Shown: piece after piece, positions 1 through 7,720 of the stretch
Layout of the letters: each line of letters starts with the position of its first letter
Numbering within the stretch: the stretch's first letter is position 1
NCBI RefSeq assembly: GCF_002934265.1
Contig: NZ_PTIX01000006.1
Coordinates: 351,380 to 415,379 of the forward strand
Reading direction: 5' to 3'
From: Actinokineospora auranticolor
GTDB taxonomy: Bacteria; Actinomycetota; Actinomycetes; Mycobacteriales; Pseudonocardiaceae
DNA length: 64,000 nucleotides
Notes under the pieces: generated by a model
The model's database searches: none
Told to the model about the DNA's origin: nothing
The model's input: only the letters and a program-made list of their open reading frames with translations
Made by a program: the position numbers and the translations under genes

Positions 1-1
1 C

Positions 2-46
2 ACCGACGACCACGCGTTCATCACCGACGGGTTCGTCAGCCACAAC
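2..46 (+). other. C-terminal end of an intein in GyrA (partial)
   Basis: The reading frame before the extein encodes THAFIT-type block F/G residues: [15 protein letters not shown], then Thr. It ends in the His-Asn pair that cyclises in protein splicing, followed by a Thr +1 nucleophile. From memory, the Mycobacterium xenopi GyrA intein ends almost identically (DHAFITNGFVSHN before TEARL), at the same insertion point next to the catalytic tyrosine. The N-terminal splicing block and any homing endonuclease domain lie upstream of the window, so whether it is a mini-intein cannot be told. Confidence 0.9.
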
Positions 47-2212
47 ACCGAGTCGCGGTTGACGCCGCTGGCGATGGAGATGTTGCGCGACATCGGCGAG
101 GACACCGTCGACTTCGCGCCCAACTACGACGGGAAGACCGAAGAGCCGAAGGTTCTGCCGGCGCGGATTCCGAACCTGCTGGTCAACGGTGGTAGCGGTA
201 TCGCGGTCGGGATGGCGACGAACATCCCGCCGCACAACCTGCGCGAGGTGGCCGACGGGGTCATCTGGGCGTTGGAGAACCCCGAGGCCGATGACGACGA
301 GCTGCTGGCGGCGCTGCTGCTGCGGATCAAGGGGCCGGACTTCCCGACCAAGGCGCTGATCCTGGGGACCAGCGGCATCGAGGACGCCTACCGCACCGGT
401 CGCGGTTCGGTGCGGATGCGGGCGGTCGTCGAGGTGGAGGAGGACGCCAAGGGGCGGACCATCCTCGTGGTCACCGAGCTGCCGTACCAGGTCAACCCGG
501 ACAACCTGATCGAGAACATGGCGCAGCTGGTGCGCGACGGGAAGCTCACCGGCATCTCCGAGATCGCCGACGAGTCCAACTCGCGCAGCGGCATGCGGAT
601 CGTGATCGGGCTCAAGCGCGACGCGGTGGCCAAGGTCGTGCTGAACAACCTGTACAAGCACACCCAGCTGCAGCACAACTTCGGCGTCAACATGCTCGCC
701 CTGGTCGACCAGGTGCCGCGCACGCTGCGGCTCGACCAGATCGTGCGGCACTACGTCAACCACCAGATCGAGGTCATCGTCCGGCGCACCCGCTACCGGC
801 TGCGCAAGGCCCAGGAGCGCGCGCACATCCTGCGCGGGTACGCCAAGGCCCTGGACATGCTCGACGAGGTCATCGCGCTGATCCGCCGGTCGCCGTCGGC
901 CGACGAGGCGCGGACCGGGTTGATGTCGCTGCTCGAGGTCGACGAGATCCAGGCGACCGCGATCCTCGAACTCCAGCTGCGCCGCCTGGCCGCGCTGGAG
1001 CGGCAGCGCATCATCGACGAGCTGGCCGAGATCGAGCGCTACATCGCCGAGCTGCAGGCGATCCTGGACAGCCCGGCGCAGCAGCGCGAGATCGTGCGCG
1101 ACGAGCTGAAGGAGATCGTCGACAAGCACGGCGACGACCGGCGCACCCGGATCATCCCGTTCGACGGGGAGGTGTCGGTCGAGGACCTGATCGCGGTCGA
1201 GGACGTCGTCGTCACGATCACCCGCACCGGGTACGCCAAGCGCACCAAGACCGACCTGTACCGGGCGCAGAAGCGCGGCGGCAAGGGCGTGCAGGGCGCG
1301 GTGCTGAAGCAGGACGACATCGTCGTGCACTTCTTCGTGTGCTCGACGCACGACTGGATGCTGTTCTTCACCAACAAGGGCCGCGTCTACCGGGCGAAGG
1401 CCTACGAGCTGCCGGAGGCCAACCGCGCGGCGCGCGGTCAGCACGTGGCGAACCTGCTGGCGTTCCAGCCGGACGAGGAGATCGCCCAGGTCATCCAGAT
1501 CAAGGACTACCAGGCGGCGCCGTACCTGGTGCTGGCGACCCGTGACGGTTTGGTGAAGAAGTCGAAGCTGGCCGACTTCGACAGCAACCGCGCGGGCGGC
1601 CTCATCGGTATCAACCTGCGTGAGGACGACGAACTCGTCGGCGCCGTGCTGTGCTCGGCCGACGACGACCTGCTGCTGGTGTCCGCGGGCGGCCAGTCCA
1701 TCCGCTTCCACGCCAGCGACGACGCGCTGCGGCCGATGGGCCGGGCGACGTCGGGTGTGCAGGGCATGCGCTTCAACGACGGCGACGAGCTGCTGACCAT
1801 CGGCGTGGTGAAGGACGGCACGTTCGTTTTGGTCGCCACCGACGGTGGGTACGCCAAGCGCACCCCGATCGAGGACTACTCGGTCCAGGGTCGGGGCGGC
1901 AAGGGCGTGCTCACCATCCAGCACGACAGCAGGCGTGGCAGGCTGGTAGGCGCGGTCATCGTCGAGTTGGAGGACCAGCTGTACGCCATCACCTCGGCGG
2001 GCGGCGTCATCCGCACCACCGTCGAGGAGGTGCGCAAGGCCGGGCGGCAGACCAAGGGGGTCAGGTTGATGAACCTCGGTGAGGGGACCACCCTGGTGGC
2101 CATCGCCCGCAGCGCCGAGGAGGCCGCCGAAGCCGAGGTCGAGGCGGCTGAAGCCGAGGGCACCGAAGGCGACGTCGAAGGCACCGCACCGACGGCCGAG
2201 CAGGCCGAGTAA
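2..2212 (+). CDS. gyrA: DNA gyrase subunit A, C-terminal part, with intein tail at its 5' end (partial)
   Basis: Type II topoisomerase subunit that breaks, passes and reseals DNA together with GyrB. The gene enters from the left edge, so its start and N-terminal domain are missing. Codons 2-46 are the end of an intein; from Thr (47-49) onward the GyrA sequence resumes with [13 protein letters not shown]. The visible part covers the end of the breakage-reunion domain, the coiled coil and the six-bladed C-terminal wrapping domain. That domain holds the GyrA-box-like QKRGGKG (near 1270) and a second QGRGGKG (near 1890), which argues for GyrA rather than ParC. The last ~30 residues are an acidic Glu/Ala tail. 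The active-site tyrosine should directly precede the intein and lies outside the window. The stop is TAA at 2210; a DUF3566 gene follows in the usual actinobacterial order. Confidence 0.97.
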   Translation, partial: TDDHAFITDGFVSHNTESRLTPLAMEMLRDIGEDTVDFAPNYDGKTEEPKVLPARIPNLLVNGGSGIAVGMATNIPPHNLREVADGVIWALENPEADDDELLAALLLRIKGPDFPTKALILGTSGIEDAYRTGRGSVRMRAVVEVEEDAKGRTILVVTELPYQVNPDNLIENMAQLVRDGKLTGISEIADESNSRSGMRIVIGLKRDAVAKVVLNNLYKHTQLQHNFGVNMLALVDQVPRTLRLDQIVRHYVNHQIEVIVRRTRYRLRKAQERAHILRGYAKALDMLDEVIALIRRSPSADEARTGLMSLLEVDEIQATAILELQLRRLAALERQRIIDELAEIERYIAELQAILDSPAQQREIVRDELKEIVDKHGDDRRTRIIPFDGEVSVEDLIAVEDVVVTITRTGYAKRTKTDLYRAQKRGGKGVQGAVLKQDDIVVHFFVCSTHDWMLFFTNKGRVYRAKAYELPEANRAARGQHVANLLAFQPDEEIAQVIQIKDYQAAPYLVLATRDGLVKKSKLADFDSNRAGGLIGINLREDDELVGAVLCSADDDLLLVSAGGQSIRFHASDDALRPMGRATSGVQGMRFNDGDELLTIGVVKDGTFVLVATDGGYAKRTPIEDYSVQGRGGKGVLTIQHDSRRGRLVGAVIVELEDQLYAITSAGGVIRTTVEEVRKAGRQTKGVRLMNLGEGTTLVAIARSAEEAAEAEVEAAEAEGTEGDVEGTAPTAEQAE

Positions 2213-2240
2213 GCGACGAAGGACCTAGGGGAAACCGCTC

Positions 2241-3086
2241 GTGACACCACCCGAGAAGCCGGACACCGCCGGAACCGAACCCGAGCGCACGTCGGTCATC
2301 ACGACGAGCAAGGACGCGCCGGCCGAGCAGCAGAAGCCGGAACCGGCGGGCGACGGCGACGCGGAGGGCGGTGCCCCCCAGGAGAACGAGACGACGCCAC
2401 CACCGTGGCAGCGGGTCACCCCGGAGGAGGAGGTCGAGGTCGCCGACCTCGGCTTCCCCACCGAGGAACCCGACGCGGACGTCACCCAGGCGCTGCCGCA
2501 CCCGGGCAAGCCCCAGGTCCCGCCCCCGTTCCCGGCGGGCGACGACGCGACCATCGCGGTCGACCGCTCCGTGGTCACCGGCGCGGCGGCCCCCCGCCTG
2601 TTCGGGGCCGACCCGACGGTCGGCGTCGGCACCCCCCGCCCCGCGGTGAACCTGGACGCCGCCACCCGCGGCGCAGGCGCGGCCACCCAGGCCCCGCCGA
2701 GCGCGCTGCGCAGGCCCGGCCGCGGCCCCCGGCGCGCCAACCTGCAGATCAAGCGCTTCGACCCGTGGTCGGTGCTGAAGCTGTCGCTGGTGCTGGGCGT
2801 GGCCCTGTTCTTCGTGTGGCTGGTCGCCGTCGGCGCCCTCTACGCCGTCCTCGACGGCATGGGCGTGTGGGACAAGGTGAACGGCATTTCCAGCGAACTG
2901 CTCAACAACGCCGAGGGCAACAACGGACCCCTGATCAGCGCAGGCCGCGTCTTCGGCATCGCGGCCATCATCGGCGCGATCAACATCGTGCTGTTCAGCG
3001 CCCTGGCCACCGTCGGGGCCTTCGTCTACAACGTGTCGGCGGACCTCGCAGGCGGACTCGAGGTCACCCTCGCCGAACGCGAGTAG
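2241..3086 (+). CDS. DUF3566 membrane protein downstream of gyrA
   Basis: 281 residues starting at GTG 2241, 28 bases after gyrA. The first ~165 residues are acidic, Pro-rich and probably disordered in the cytoplasm. The C-terminal third is the DUF3566 domain with two hydrophobic segments (about residues 174-200 and 232-262). This is the positional counterpart of Mycobacterium Rv0007, which lies between gyrA and the tRNA-Ile/tRNA-Ala pair. The molecular role is unknown; location in the gyrA/cell-wall block is the main clue. It is probably co-transcribed with gyrA. Confidence 0.85.
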   Translation: MTPPEKPDTAGTEPERTSVITTSKDAPAEQQKPEPAGDGDAEGGAPQENETTPPPWQRVTPEEEVEVADLGFPTEEPDADVTQALPHPGKPQVPPPFPAGDDATIAVDRSVVTGAAAPRLFGADPTVGVGTPRPAVNLDAATRGAGAATQAPPSALRRPGRGPRRANLQIKRFDPWSVLKLSLVLGVALFFVWLVAVGALYAVLDGMGVWDKVNGISSELLNNAEGNNGPLISAGRVFGIAAIIGAINIVLFSALATVGAFVYNVSADLAGGLEVTLAERE

Positions 3087-3143
3087 GGGATACCGATTTG
3101 GGGACGCGCGGGGACGTACGGTAGCCTTCACGCGTTCCCACAG

Positions 3144-3217
3144 GGGCCTATAGCTCAGGCGGTTAGAGCGCTTCACTGATAATGAAGAGGTCGGAGGTTC
3201 AAGTCCTCCTAGGCCCA
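3144..3217 (+). tRNA. tRNA-Ile (GAT)
   Basis: 74-base cloverleaf with acceptor stem GGGCCTA/TAGGCCC and discriminator A. The anticodon stem CTTCA/TGAAG encloses loop CTGATAA, giving anticodon GAT at 3178-3180. CCA is not encoded. Same position as in mycobacteria, between the DUF3566 gene and tRNA-Ala. Confidence 0.97.
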
Positions 3218-3223
3218 CGGCCT

Positions 3224-3314
3224 CGGCCGATCTGTGTTCGCGGAAAGCGCGAACCGGGTCGGCCGTTGTTGTTTCTGGGGGGGGCGACCCCCCAGACCCC
3301 CACGGTGCGGTGGG
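3224..3314 (+). terminator. Two-hairpin tRNA trailer element, copy 1 (after tRNA-Ile)
   Basis: The first hairpin has outer arms CGGCCGATC and GGTCGGCCG (3224-3265) with an inner stem TTCGCG/CGCGAA. It is followed by TTGTTGTTT, an intrinsic-terminator layout. A second hairpin, CTGGGGGG/CCCCCCAG with loop near CGA, spans 3275-3295. A conserved tail ACCCCCACGGTGCG follows. Close copies lie behind tRNA-Ala, tRNA-Leu and tRNA-Gly. Confidence 0.85.
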
Positions 3315-3560
3315 CGCGTAAGGCGCGGAGCTTGCGTAGCGCCTGGAGCGGACTGGCGGGGAGCGCCCGGAACCAGCGGGGGCGCGTAGGACGCGGGGCT
3401 TGCGTAGCGCCTGGAGTTGGGTGGCGGGGCGCCGGAACCGGTGAGAGCGGGTAAGGCGCGAAGCCTCCGTAGCGCCTGGAGCGGGGCGGCGGGCGCCGGA
3501 ACCGGCGGGGCATGTAGGGCGCGGGCCTGCGTAGTGCCTGAAGCGGGGCGGCGGGGCTGA
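3315..3560. repeat. Degenerate ~64-bp minisatellite next to tRNA-Ile
   Basis: Four imperfect copies begin at about 3315, 3383, 3448 and 3511 (spacing 68, 65 and 63). The core of each reads roughly CGTAGGGCGCGGAGCTTGCG then TAGCGCCTGGAGCG. They are diverged versions of the regular 64-bp array behind tRNA-Ala. Long reading frames on both strands here arise from the repeat itself and are not genes. Confidence 0.85.
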
Positions 3561-3959
3561 CGTGGGTGGGATGTGTGTCCACCCTGAGTGCTTCCGGTAG
3601 GTCTTCTTCGTCGCGTGCTGTCTCTTGCTGCTGCCGTTGTGGGCTTCCTGGTTGGTCTCTGCCTTGCTCTGCTCGTGGCCTCGCCATGGCCGCGGTCCGG
3701 CCTCGCTTGTTGCTTCTCTCCATCCCTTCTCCCTTCCTCCTGGGGTGTCTCGGGTTCCTGGTTCGTTCGGGGGTCTCGAGGTTTTGTTGATCTTGGTTTT
3801 TTGTTGGCGGGGAGGGGTTTCGGGTGGGTGTGGGGGGTGCGGGATGTCGGGGGTGGGAGCGGGGGGGGGGTGAGGTGTGGCAGACTGGCGGCACGCCGGG
3901 CCGGGGGTGGATCGGCCGGTGGAAGTGGTGTTTCCGTGCCCAAAAGGGAGGCATTGATC
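3561..3959. other. Non-coding stretch, pyrimidine-rich then G/T-rich
   Basis: No convincing gene. The + strand is rich in C/T up to about 3770, then turns strongly G/T-rich around 3780-3880, with a run of nine or ten G near 3860. Reading frames that cross it have no actinobacterial codon pattern. The last ~60 bases hold the leader of the small DLW-39-type gene, with AAAGGGAGG shortly before its GTG. Confidence 0.6.
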
Positions 3960-4097
3960 GTGAAGAAGCTGCTCGCGCTCGCCGCTGTTGCTGGTGGTGT
4001 CCTCCTGGTCGTCAAGCGGAAGAGCTCGGCGAAGGCGGAAGCCGCCCTGTGGCGCGAGGCCACCGCGCCCGCGAACAACGGCGCCAAGAAGGCGTAG
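3960..4097 (+). CDS. DLW-39 family small protein
   Basis: 45-residue protein starting at GTG 3960, with an AAAGGGAGG ribosome site about 7 bases upstream. It begins MKKLLALAAVAGGVLLVVKR, a single short membrane segment followed by Lys/Arg, then a conserved Trp in the short tail (EAALWREAT) and a basic end. This fits the tiny DLW-39 actinobacterial family, usually found in the gyrA/tRNA region. Function unknown; membrane attachment is inferred. It sits between tRNA-Ile and tRNA-Ala and is easily missed because of its size. Confidence 0.75.
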   Translation: MKKLLALAAVAGGVLLVVKRKSSAKAEAALWREATAPANNGAKKA

Positions 4098-4140
4098 GCG
4101 AGAACGTCGCACTCCGGCACGGCGGACGTCGTGTCGTTGG

Positions 4141-4213
4141 GGGGACGTAGCTCAATTGGCAGAGCACTGCCTTTGCAAGGCAGGGGTTAGGGGTTCGATT
4201 CCCCTCGTCTCCA
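4141..4213 (+). tRNA. tRNA-Ala (TGC)
   Basis: 73-base cloverleaf with acceptor GGGGACG/CGTCTCC and discriminator A. Anticodon stem CTGCC/GGCAG encloses TTTGCAA; the anticodon TGC is at 4174-4176. It carries the G3-T70 wobble pair typical of alanine tRNA. CCA is not encoded. Confidence 0.97.
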
Positions 4214-4219
4214 CGGCCT

Positions 4220-4308
4220 CGGCCGACCTGTGTCAACGGAGAGCGTTGACCGGGTCGGCCGTTGTTGTTTCTGGGGGGCGACCCCCCAGACCCCCACGGT
4301 GCGGTGGG
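4220..4308 (+). terminator. Two-hairpin tRNA trailer element, copy 2 (after tRNA-Ala)
   Basis: Outer arms CGGCCGACC/GGTCGGCCG (4220-4261) enclose an inner stem TCAACG/CGTTGA. A T-rich run GTTGTTGTTT and a second hairpin CTGGGGGG/CCCCCCAG (4271-4289) follow, then the shared tail ACCCCCACGGTGCGG. The inner stem differs from copy 1 by paired, compensating changes. Confidence 0.85.
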
Positions 4309-4640
4309 TGGCGGAACCAGCGGGGGCGCGTAGGGCGCGGAGCTTGCGTAGCGGCTGGAGCGGGGCGGCGGGCGCCGGAACCGGCGGGGGCGCGTAGGGC
4401 GCGGAGCTTGCGTAGCGGCTGGAGCGGGGCGGCGGGCGCCGGAACCGGCGGGGGCGCGTAGGGCGCGGAGCTTGCGTAGCGGCTGGAGCGGGGCGGCGGG
4501 CGCCGGAACCGGCGGGGGCGCGTAGGGCGCGGAGCTTGCGTAGCGGCTGGAGCGGGGCGGCGGGCGCCGGAACCGGCGGGGCATGTAGGGCGCGGAGCTT
4601 GCGTAGCGGCTGAAGTGGGGCGGCGGGCGCCGGAACCAGC
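4309..4640. repeat. 64-bp tandem minisatellite after tRNA-Ala
   Basis: About five copies with an exact 64-base period: the landmark CGGGGGCGCG recurs at 4321, 4385, 4449, 4513 and 4577 (the last changed to CGGGGCATG). The middle copies are nearly identical. Each contains GGCGCCGGAACCGGCG, a near-palindrome. No protein is supported; the repetitive Arg/Pro/Ala frames are by-products. Confidence 0.92.
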
Positions 4641-4730
4641 GAGGGGTGACCGGGGTTACCTGGCGTGGTGGGGCGGCCTGGATGGGGGTTGACTGGGGGC
4701 GTCCATCCCGGAACGAAGGCTGGAGGCTTG

Positions 4731-5162
4731 ATGACCGAGCGCAAGGCGACGACGGTGTGGAGCGGGGACGTTGCGCGGGGGTCGGGTGAGGTCAGCCTCG
4801 ACACGTCCGGCGCGGCCCGGTTCACGGTGTCGTTCCCGTCGCGGGCGCAGGAGGCCAACGGGCAGACCTCGCCGGAGGAGTTGATCGCGGCGGCGCACTC
4901 GTCCTGCTACTCGATGCAGTTCTCGGCCCTGCTCGGGGCCAACGGGACGCCGCCCGAGTCGATCGAGACGTCGGCGGTGGTGAGCTTCGGGAAGAAGGGC
5001 GACGGGTTCGCCATCCTCGGGATCGCGCTGACCGCGCGGGCCACCGTGCCCGGTATCGACGGGGACAAGTTCGCCGAGATCGCGGAGACGGCGAAGAAGG
5101 TGTGCCCGGTGTCGGCCGCCCTGACCGGTACCGAGATCACCCTTGACGCCACCTTGGCCTAG
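4731..5162 (+). CDS. OsmC-family peroxiredoxin-like protein
   Basis: 143 residues starting at ATG 4731, with TGGAGG upstream; in-frame codons further upstream lie in the repeat region and were rejected. OsmC/Ohr proteins are cytoplasmic thiol peroxidases that reduce organic hydroperoxides with two cysteines. The two expected ones are visible: SSCYSMQ near residue 60 and KVCPVS near residue 125. The length is normal for the OsmC branch. The gene stands alone and converges with a DoxX gene across a strong terminator hairpin. The oxidative-stress role is taken from the family. Confidence 0.88.
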   Translation: MTERKATTVWSGDVARGSGEVSLDTSGAARFTVSFPSRAQEANGQTSPEELIAAAHSSCYSMQFSALLGANGTPPESIETSAVVSFGKKGDGFAILGIALTARATVPGIDGDKFAEIAETAKKVCPVSAALTGTEITLDATLA

Positions 5163-5171
5163 CGCGCGTCG

Positions 5172-5210
5172 CCGGTTGGGGCGCGGCGGTCGCTGCCCCG
5201 CCCCAACCGG
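5172..5210. terminator. Bidirectional terminator between osmC-type gene and doxX-type gene
   Basis: Inverted repeat CCGGTTGGGG (5172-5181) with CCCCAACCGG (5201-5210), extended inward by GC pairs, lies between two convergent stop codons. It has no T run, as is common in high-GC actinobacteria. Confidence 0.8.
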
Positions 5211-5216
5211 CGCGGG

Positions 5217-5651
5217 TCAGGTCGTCACGCTCTCGCGCTCAGGCGCGTCGGTGTGCCGGGTCCGACCGATGATCTCGTCCACGGCCCACTTGCCCGGGCC
5301 GAGGAACACGACCAGCAGGAACGACCAGCAGAACAGCGCGGGGACCTCGCCGCCGTTCTGGTTGGGCAGCAGGCTGACCTGCTGGTGCACCACGAAGTAG
5401 GCGTAGGCCATCGAGCCGGAGCAGATCAGGGCCGCGACCCGGGTGCCGAGGCCGATCAACACGAGCACGCCGCCGACGAGCTGGATTACCGCGGCCCACC
5501 AGCCGGGCCACTCGGCGAACGCGGGGGCCTTGCCGTAGGCACCGCCGAACACACCGAAGAGGGTGGCGGCGCCGTGCACGGCGAACAGGAAACCGATGAC
5601 GATCCGGAAGAGGGCGAGTACGTGCGCCCTCCCGCGATGGAGCAGGTCCAT
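5217..5651 (-). CDS. DoxX family membrane protein
   Basis: 144 residues. The start chosen is ATG 5651, preceded by AAGGAAAGAGAG on the minus strand; a longer frame reaches 5711 without a ribosome site. Four hydrophobic segments are visible (about residues 13-33, 47-70, 74-95 and 103-122), beginning with the typical RIVIGFLFAVHGAATL. DoxX proteins are small inner-membrane proteins linked in actinobacteria to redox homeostasis, including partnership with superoxide dismutase in M. tuberculosis. No partner gene is adjacent except the OsmC-type gene, which faces it. Confidence 0.85.
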   Translation of the reverse strand: MDLLHRGRAHVLALFRIVIGFLFAVHGAATLFGVFGGAYGKAPAFAEWPGWWAAVIQLVGGVLVLIGLGTRVAALICSGSMAYAYFVVHQQVSLLPNQNGGEVPALFCWSFLLVVFLGPGKWAVDEIIGRTRHTDAPERESVTT

Positions 5652-5793
5652 GCCTGGCTCTCTTTCCTTCGGAACAACAGGGTAGTCATCCATCCGTGGC
5701 CGAGGCCACACAGTGAGTAATGCGCGGCGGCCCGATCCGGTTCAACGAGTGGTCGAGACCACACTTCGTGTGATCTGGTTGACTTGGCCCGCT

Positions 5794-6342
5794 ATGAGAC
5801 GAGCCGTGATCCTCGCCGCGCCCCTGCTCACCATCGCGGCGTGCACCGCGGACCCCGCCGCACCACCGGCGGGCACCTCCGCGCCACCCCCAGCCGCCCA
5901 GACGACCTCGCCCGCGTCCGCGGGTCCCGCCGCCGCGCCACCACCGCCCGAACCGGTCGCCGACGGGCCGTGCCCCTACCTGGAGAGCTCGGTGGTGGCC
6001 GACGCCAACGGGCAGCGGGTCACCAAGGTGCGCACGTCGGCGGACAAGCCGCACCCCGCCTGCTTCTTCTACCGGCCCGACGGCAGCGTGCAGCTCACCG
6101 TGCAGATCTACAGCGGTGACCCGGCGATCGCCAAGGCCGTGGTCGACGAGGCCGCGCCGATCGCCACCTCGAACCCGGCCTCGTCGCCCGCCGGGTGGAA
6201 GGGCGGGTCGCTGTCCACCGACCAGGGCGCGGTCTACGCCGTGGGCAAGGCGGGGACCGCGGTCGTGGTGTCGACCAACCAGCACCAGACGATCAAGGCC
6301 CGGCGGGTCAGCGAGATCGTCATCGGGAAGCTCGGGCTGTAG
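5794..6342 (+). CDS. Secreted lipoprotein, DUF2020-like
   Basis: 182 residues. The start is set at ATG 5794 because it gives a clean lipoprotein signal: MRR, a hydrophobic core and lipobox LTIAAC, with the lipid-carrying Cys near residue 17. A Pro/Ala/Thr-rich linker of about 40 residues follows, then a folded domain that opens with CPYL and has a second Cys in HPACFF, consistent with a disulfide. This pattern resembles actinobacterial DUF2020 lipoproteins of unknown function. No clear Shine-Dalgarno precedes the start, so a leaderless mRNA is possible. Confidence 0.72.
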   Translation: MRRAVILAAPLLTIAACTADPAAPPAGTSAPPPAAQTTSPASAGPAAAPPPPEPVADGPCPYLESSVVADANGQRVTKVRTSADKPHPACFFYRPDGSVQLTVQIYSGDPAIAKAVVDEAAPIATSNPASSPAGWKGGSLSTDQGAVYAVGKAGTAVVVSTNQHQTIKARRVSEIVIGKLGL

Positions 6343-6352
6343 GCGCGCCGAA

Positions 6353-6381
6353 GCGGGCCGCACCACGTGGGTGCGACCCGC
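6353..6381. terminator. Hairpin between lipoprotein gene and convergent membrane-protein gene
   Basis: GCGGGCCGCACC pairs with GGTGCGACCCGC around ACGT with one mismatch. It lies between two convergent stops, so it probably ends both transcripts. Confidence 0.65.
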
Positions 6382-6393
6382 CCGGGGTGCGCG

Positions 6394-7080
6394 TCAGTTC
6401 TTCTCGGAGCTGATCGGCTGGCTCGGCTTGGCCTGCCCGTTGCGCTCGGCGCCGTTGGACTCCGCGTCCGCCACCGGCGGCTTGGGCGCGCTGGGCTGCG
6501 GCTGCGGCTGCGGCGCGGGCCGCTGCGGCGCGGGCTTGCTGCGCAGCGCCACGGCCGCCGCCCCGACGCCGAGCAGCGCCAGCAGCCACGGCCACTTGCG
6601 GCGGCGCTTCGCCGACGGGTCCTTGGCGGCCTCCCTGGCCGCCGCCTTGGCCGCCCGCACCTGCGCCTCGAGCTCCTTGCGGTACTGCACGACCTGCGGC
6701 TTGAGGTCCTTCTTGAGCTGCTTGACCTGCGCGCGCACCGGCCCGGACGCCTGCCGCGCCCGCTTGGCCGCGCCGGAGCGCTTGGCCTGCTTGCGGGCCT
6801 GCTTGGCGGCCTTGGCCAGGTCCTTGCGGGTGTGCTTGGCCGTCTTCGCCAGGCGCTTGCGGGCCCGGCGGGTGCCCGCCGCGACCTCGTCGCGCGCCAC
6901 CTGCGCCGTCTCCGCGATGGCCTCGGCGACCTGCTGCGGGGCGACGCCCTTGGCGGCGAGCTTCTGCTCGGCGACGTGCGCCGCTTCCGCACCCGCCTGT
7001 CCAGCACGAACCGCACCCTGGCGCACCGCGCGCCAGCCGGTGCCGACGGCCTTGCCCACCGTCTCTCCGGCCCGGGTCAT
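6394..7080 (-). CDS. Lys/Ala-rich single-pass membrane protein, probable CwsA positional homologue
   Basis: 228 residues from ATG 7080, with GAGGTGAGG just upstream on the minus strand. Residues ~1-165 are strongly basic, Ala/Lys/Arg-rich and helical, reminiscent of histone H1 or HU tails. Then comes a membrane segment (WPWLLALLGVGAAAVAL, about 170-186) and a Pro/Gln-rich tail. CwsA of mycobacteria, a cell-wall synthesis and polarity factor, has the same layout (helical part, C-terminal membrane segment, Pro-rich tail). It also has the same place and orientation, just before ppiA and divergent from it. Sequence identity looks low, so homology is inferred from synteny and architecture. Nucleoid binding is an alternative reading. 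Confidence 0.55.
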   Translation of the reverse strand: MTRAGETVGKAVGTGWRAVRQGAVRAGQAGAEAAHVAEQKLAAKGVAPQQVAEAIAETAQVARDEVAAGTRRARKRLAKTAKHTRKDLAKAAKQARKQAKRSGAAKRARQASGPVRAQVKQLKKDLKPQVVQYRKELEAQVRAAKAAAREAAKDPSAKRRRKWPWLLALLGVGAAAVALRSKPAPQRPAPQPQPQPSAPKPPVADAESNGAERNGQAKPSQPISSEKN

Positions 7081-7174
7081 GGCCTCACCTCGTCCATCGA
7101 TGCTAAGGAACACTGCCGACCCCTCAATCGTGCCCCTTCCGGAGCGATCTCGCCGAAGATGGCACGATGGAGCG

Positions 7175-7720
7175 GTGGCTGAAAGCAACGAATCCTTCGT
7201 CGGGAAGAACGTGACCGCCACCCTGCACACGTCGCTGGGTGACATCAAGATCAACCTGCTCCCCGACTACGCGCCGAAGACGGTCGCGAACTTCGTGGGC
7301 CTCGCAGAGGGCACGAAGCAGTACACCACCGAGAACGCCCAGGGCGGCAAGACCGGCCCCTTCTACGACGGCTCGGTGTTCCACCGGGTCATCGAGGGCT
7401 TCATGATCCAGGGCGGCGACCCGACCGGCACCGGTCGCGGTGGCCCCGGCTACCAGTTCGAGGACGAGGTCAACAACGACCTGCGCTTCAACAAGCCGTA
7501 CCTGCTGGCGATGGCGAACGCCGGGCCCGGCACCAACGGCTCGCAGTTCTTCGTGACCGTCGGCGCCACCGACTGGCTCAACGGCAAGCACACCATCTTC
7601 GGTGAGGTCGCCGACCAGCAGTCGCGCGACGTCGTCAACACCATCGGTTCCACCCCCACCCAGCCGGGCGACCGGCCGGTGACCGAAGTTGTGATCACCA
7701 AGGTCTCCATCGGGCGTTGA
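7175..7720 (+). CDS. ppiA: Peptidyl-prolyl cis-trans isomerase, cyclophilin type
   Basis: 181 residues starting at GTG 7175, with GATGGAG upstream. It catalyses cis-trans isomerisation of Xaa-Pro bonds. The cyclophilin core is complete, with FHRVIEGFMIQGGDPTGTGRG in two adjoining parts and later SQFFVT and the Trp of DWLNGKHTIFGEV. No signal peptide is present, so it is cytoplasmic. The length and place match mycobacterial PpiA (Rv0009). The rhomboid gene starts directly after its stop, so the two are translationally linked. Confidence 0.95.
   Translation: MAESNESFVGKNVTATLHTSLGDIKINLLPDYAPKTVANFVGLAEGTKQYTTENAQGGKTGPFYDGSVFHRVIEGFMIQGGDPTGTGRGGPGYQFEDEVNNDLRFNKPYLLAMANAGPGTNGSQFFVTVGATDWLNGKHTIFGEVADQQSRDVVNTIGSTPTQPGDRPVTEVVITKVSIGR

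Noticed and set aside
2061..4120. Long minus-strand frames of 680 and 300 residues over 2.1-4.1 kb
   Set aside because: They cross gyrA, two genes, a tRNA and the minisatellites in the wrong strand; the composition is Arg/Pro by-product of high GC.
4309..4640. Tandem repeats as a CRISPR array
   Set aside because: The units are directly adjacent with an exact 64-base period and no unique spacers; no cas genes are present.
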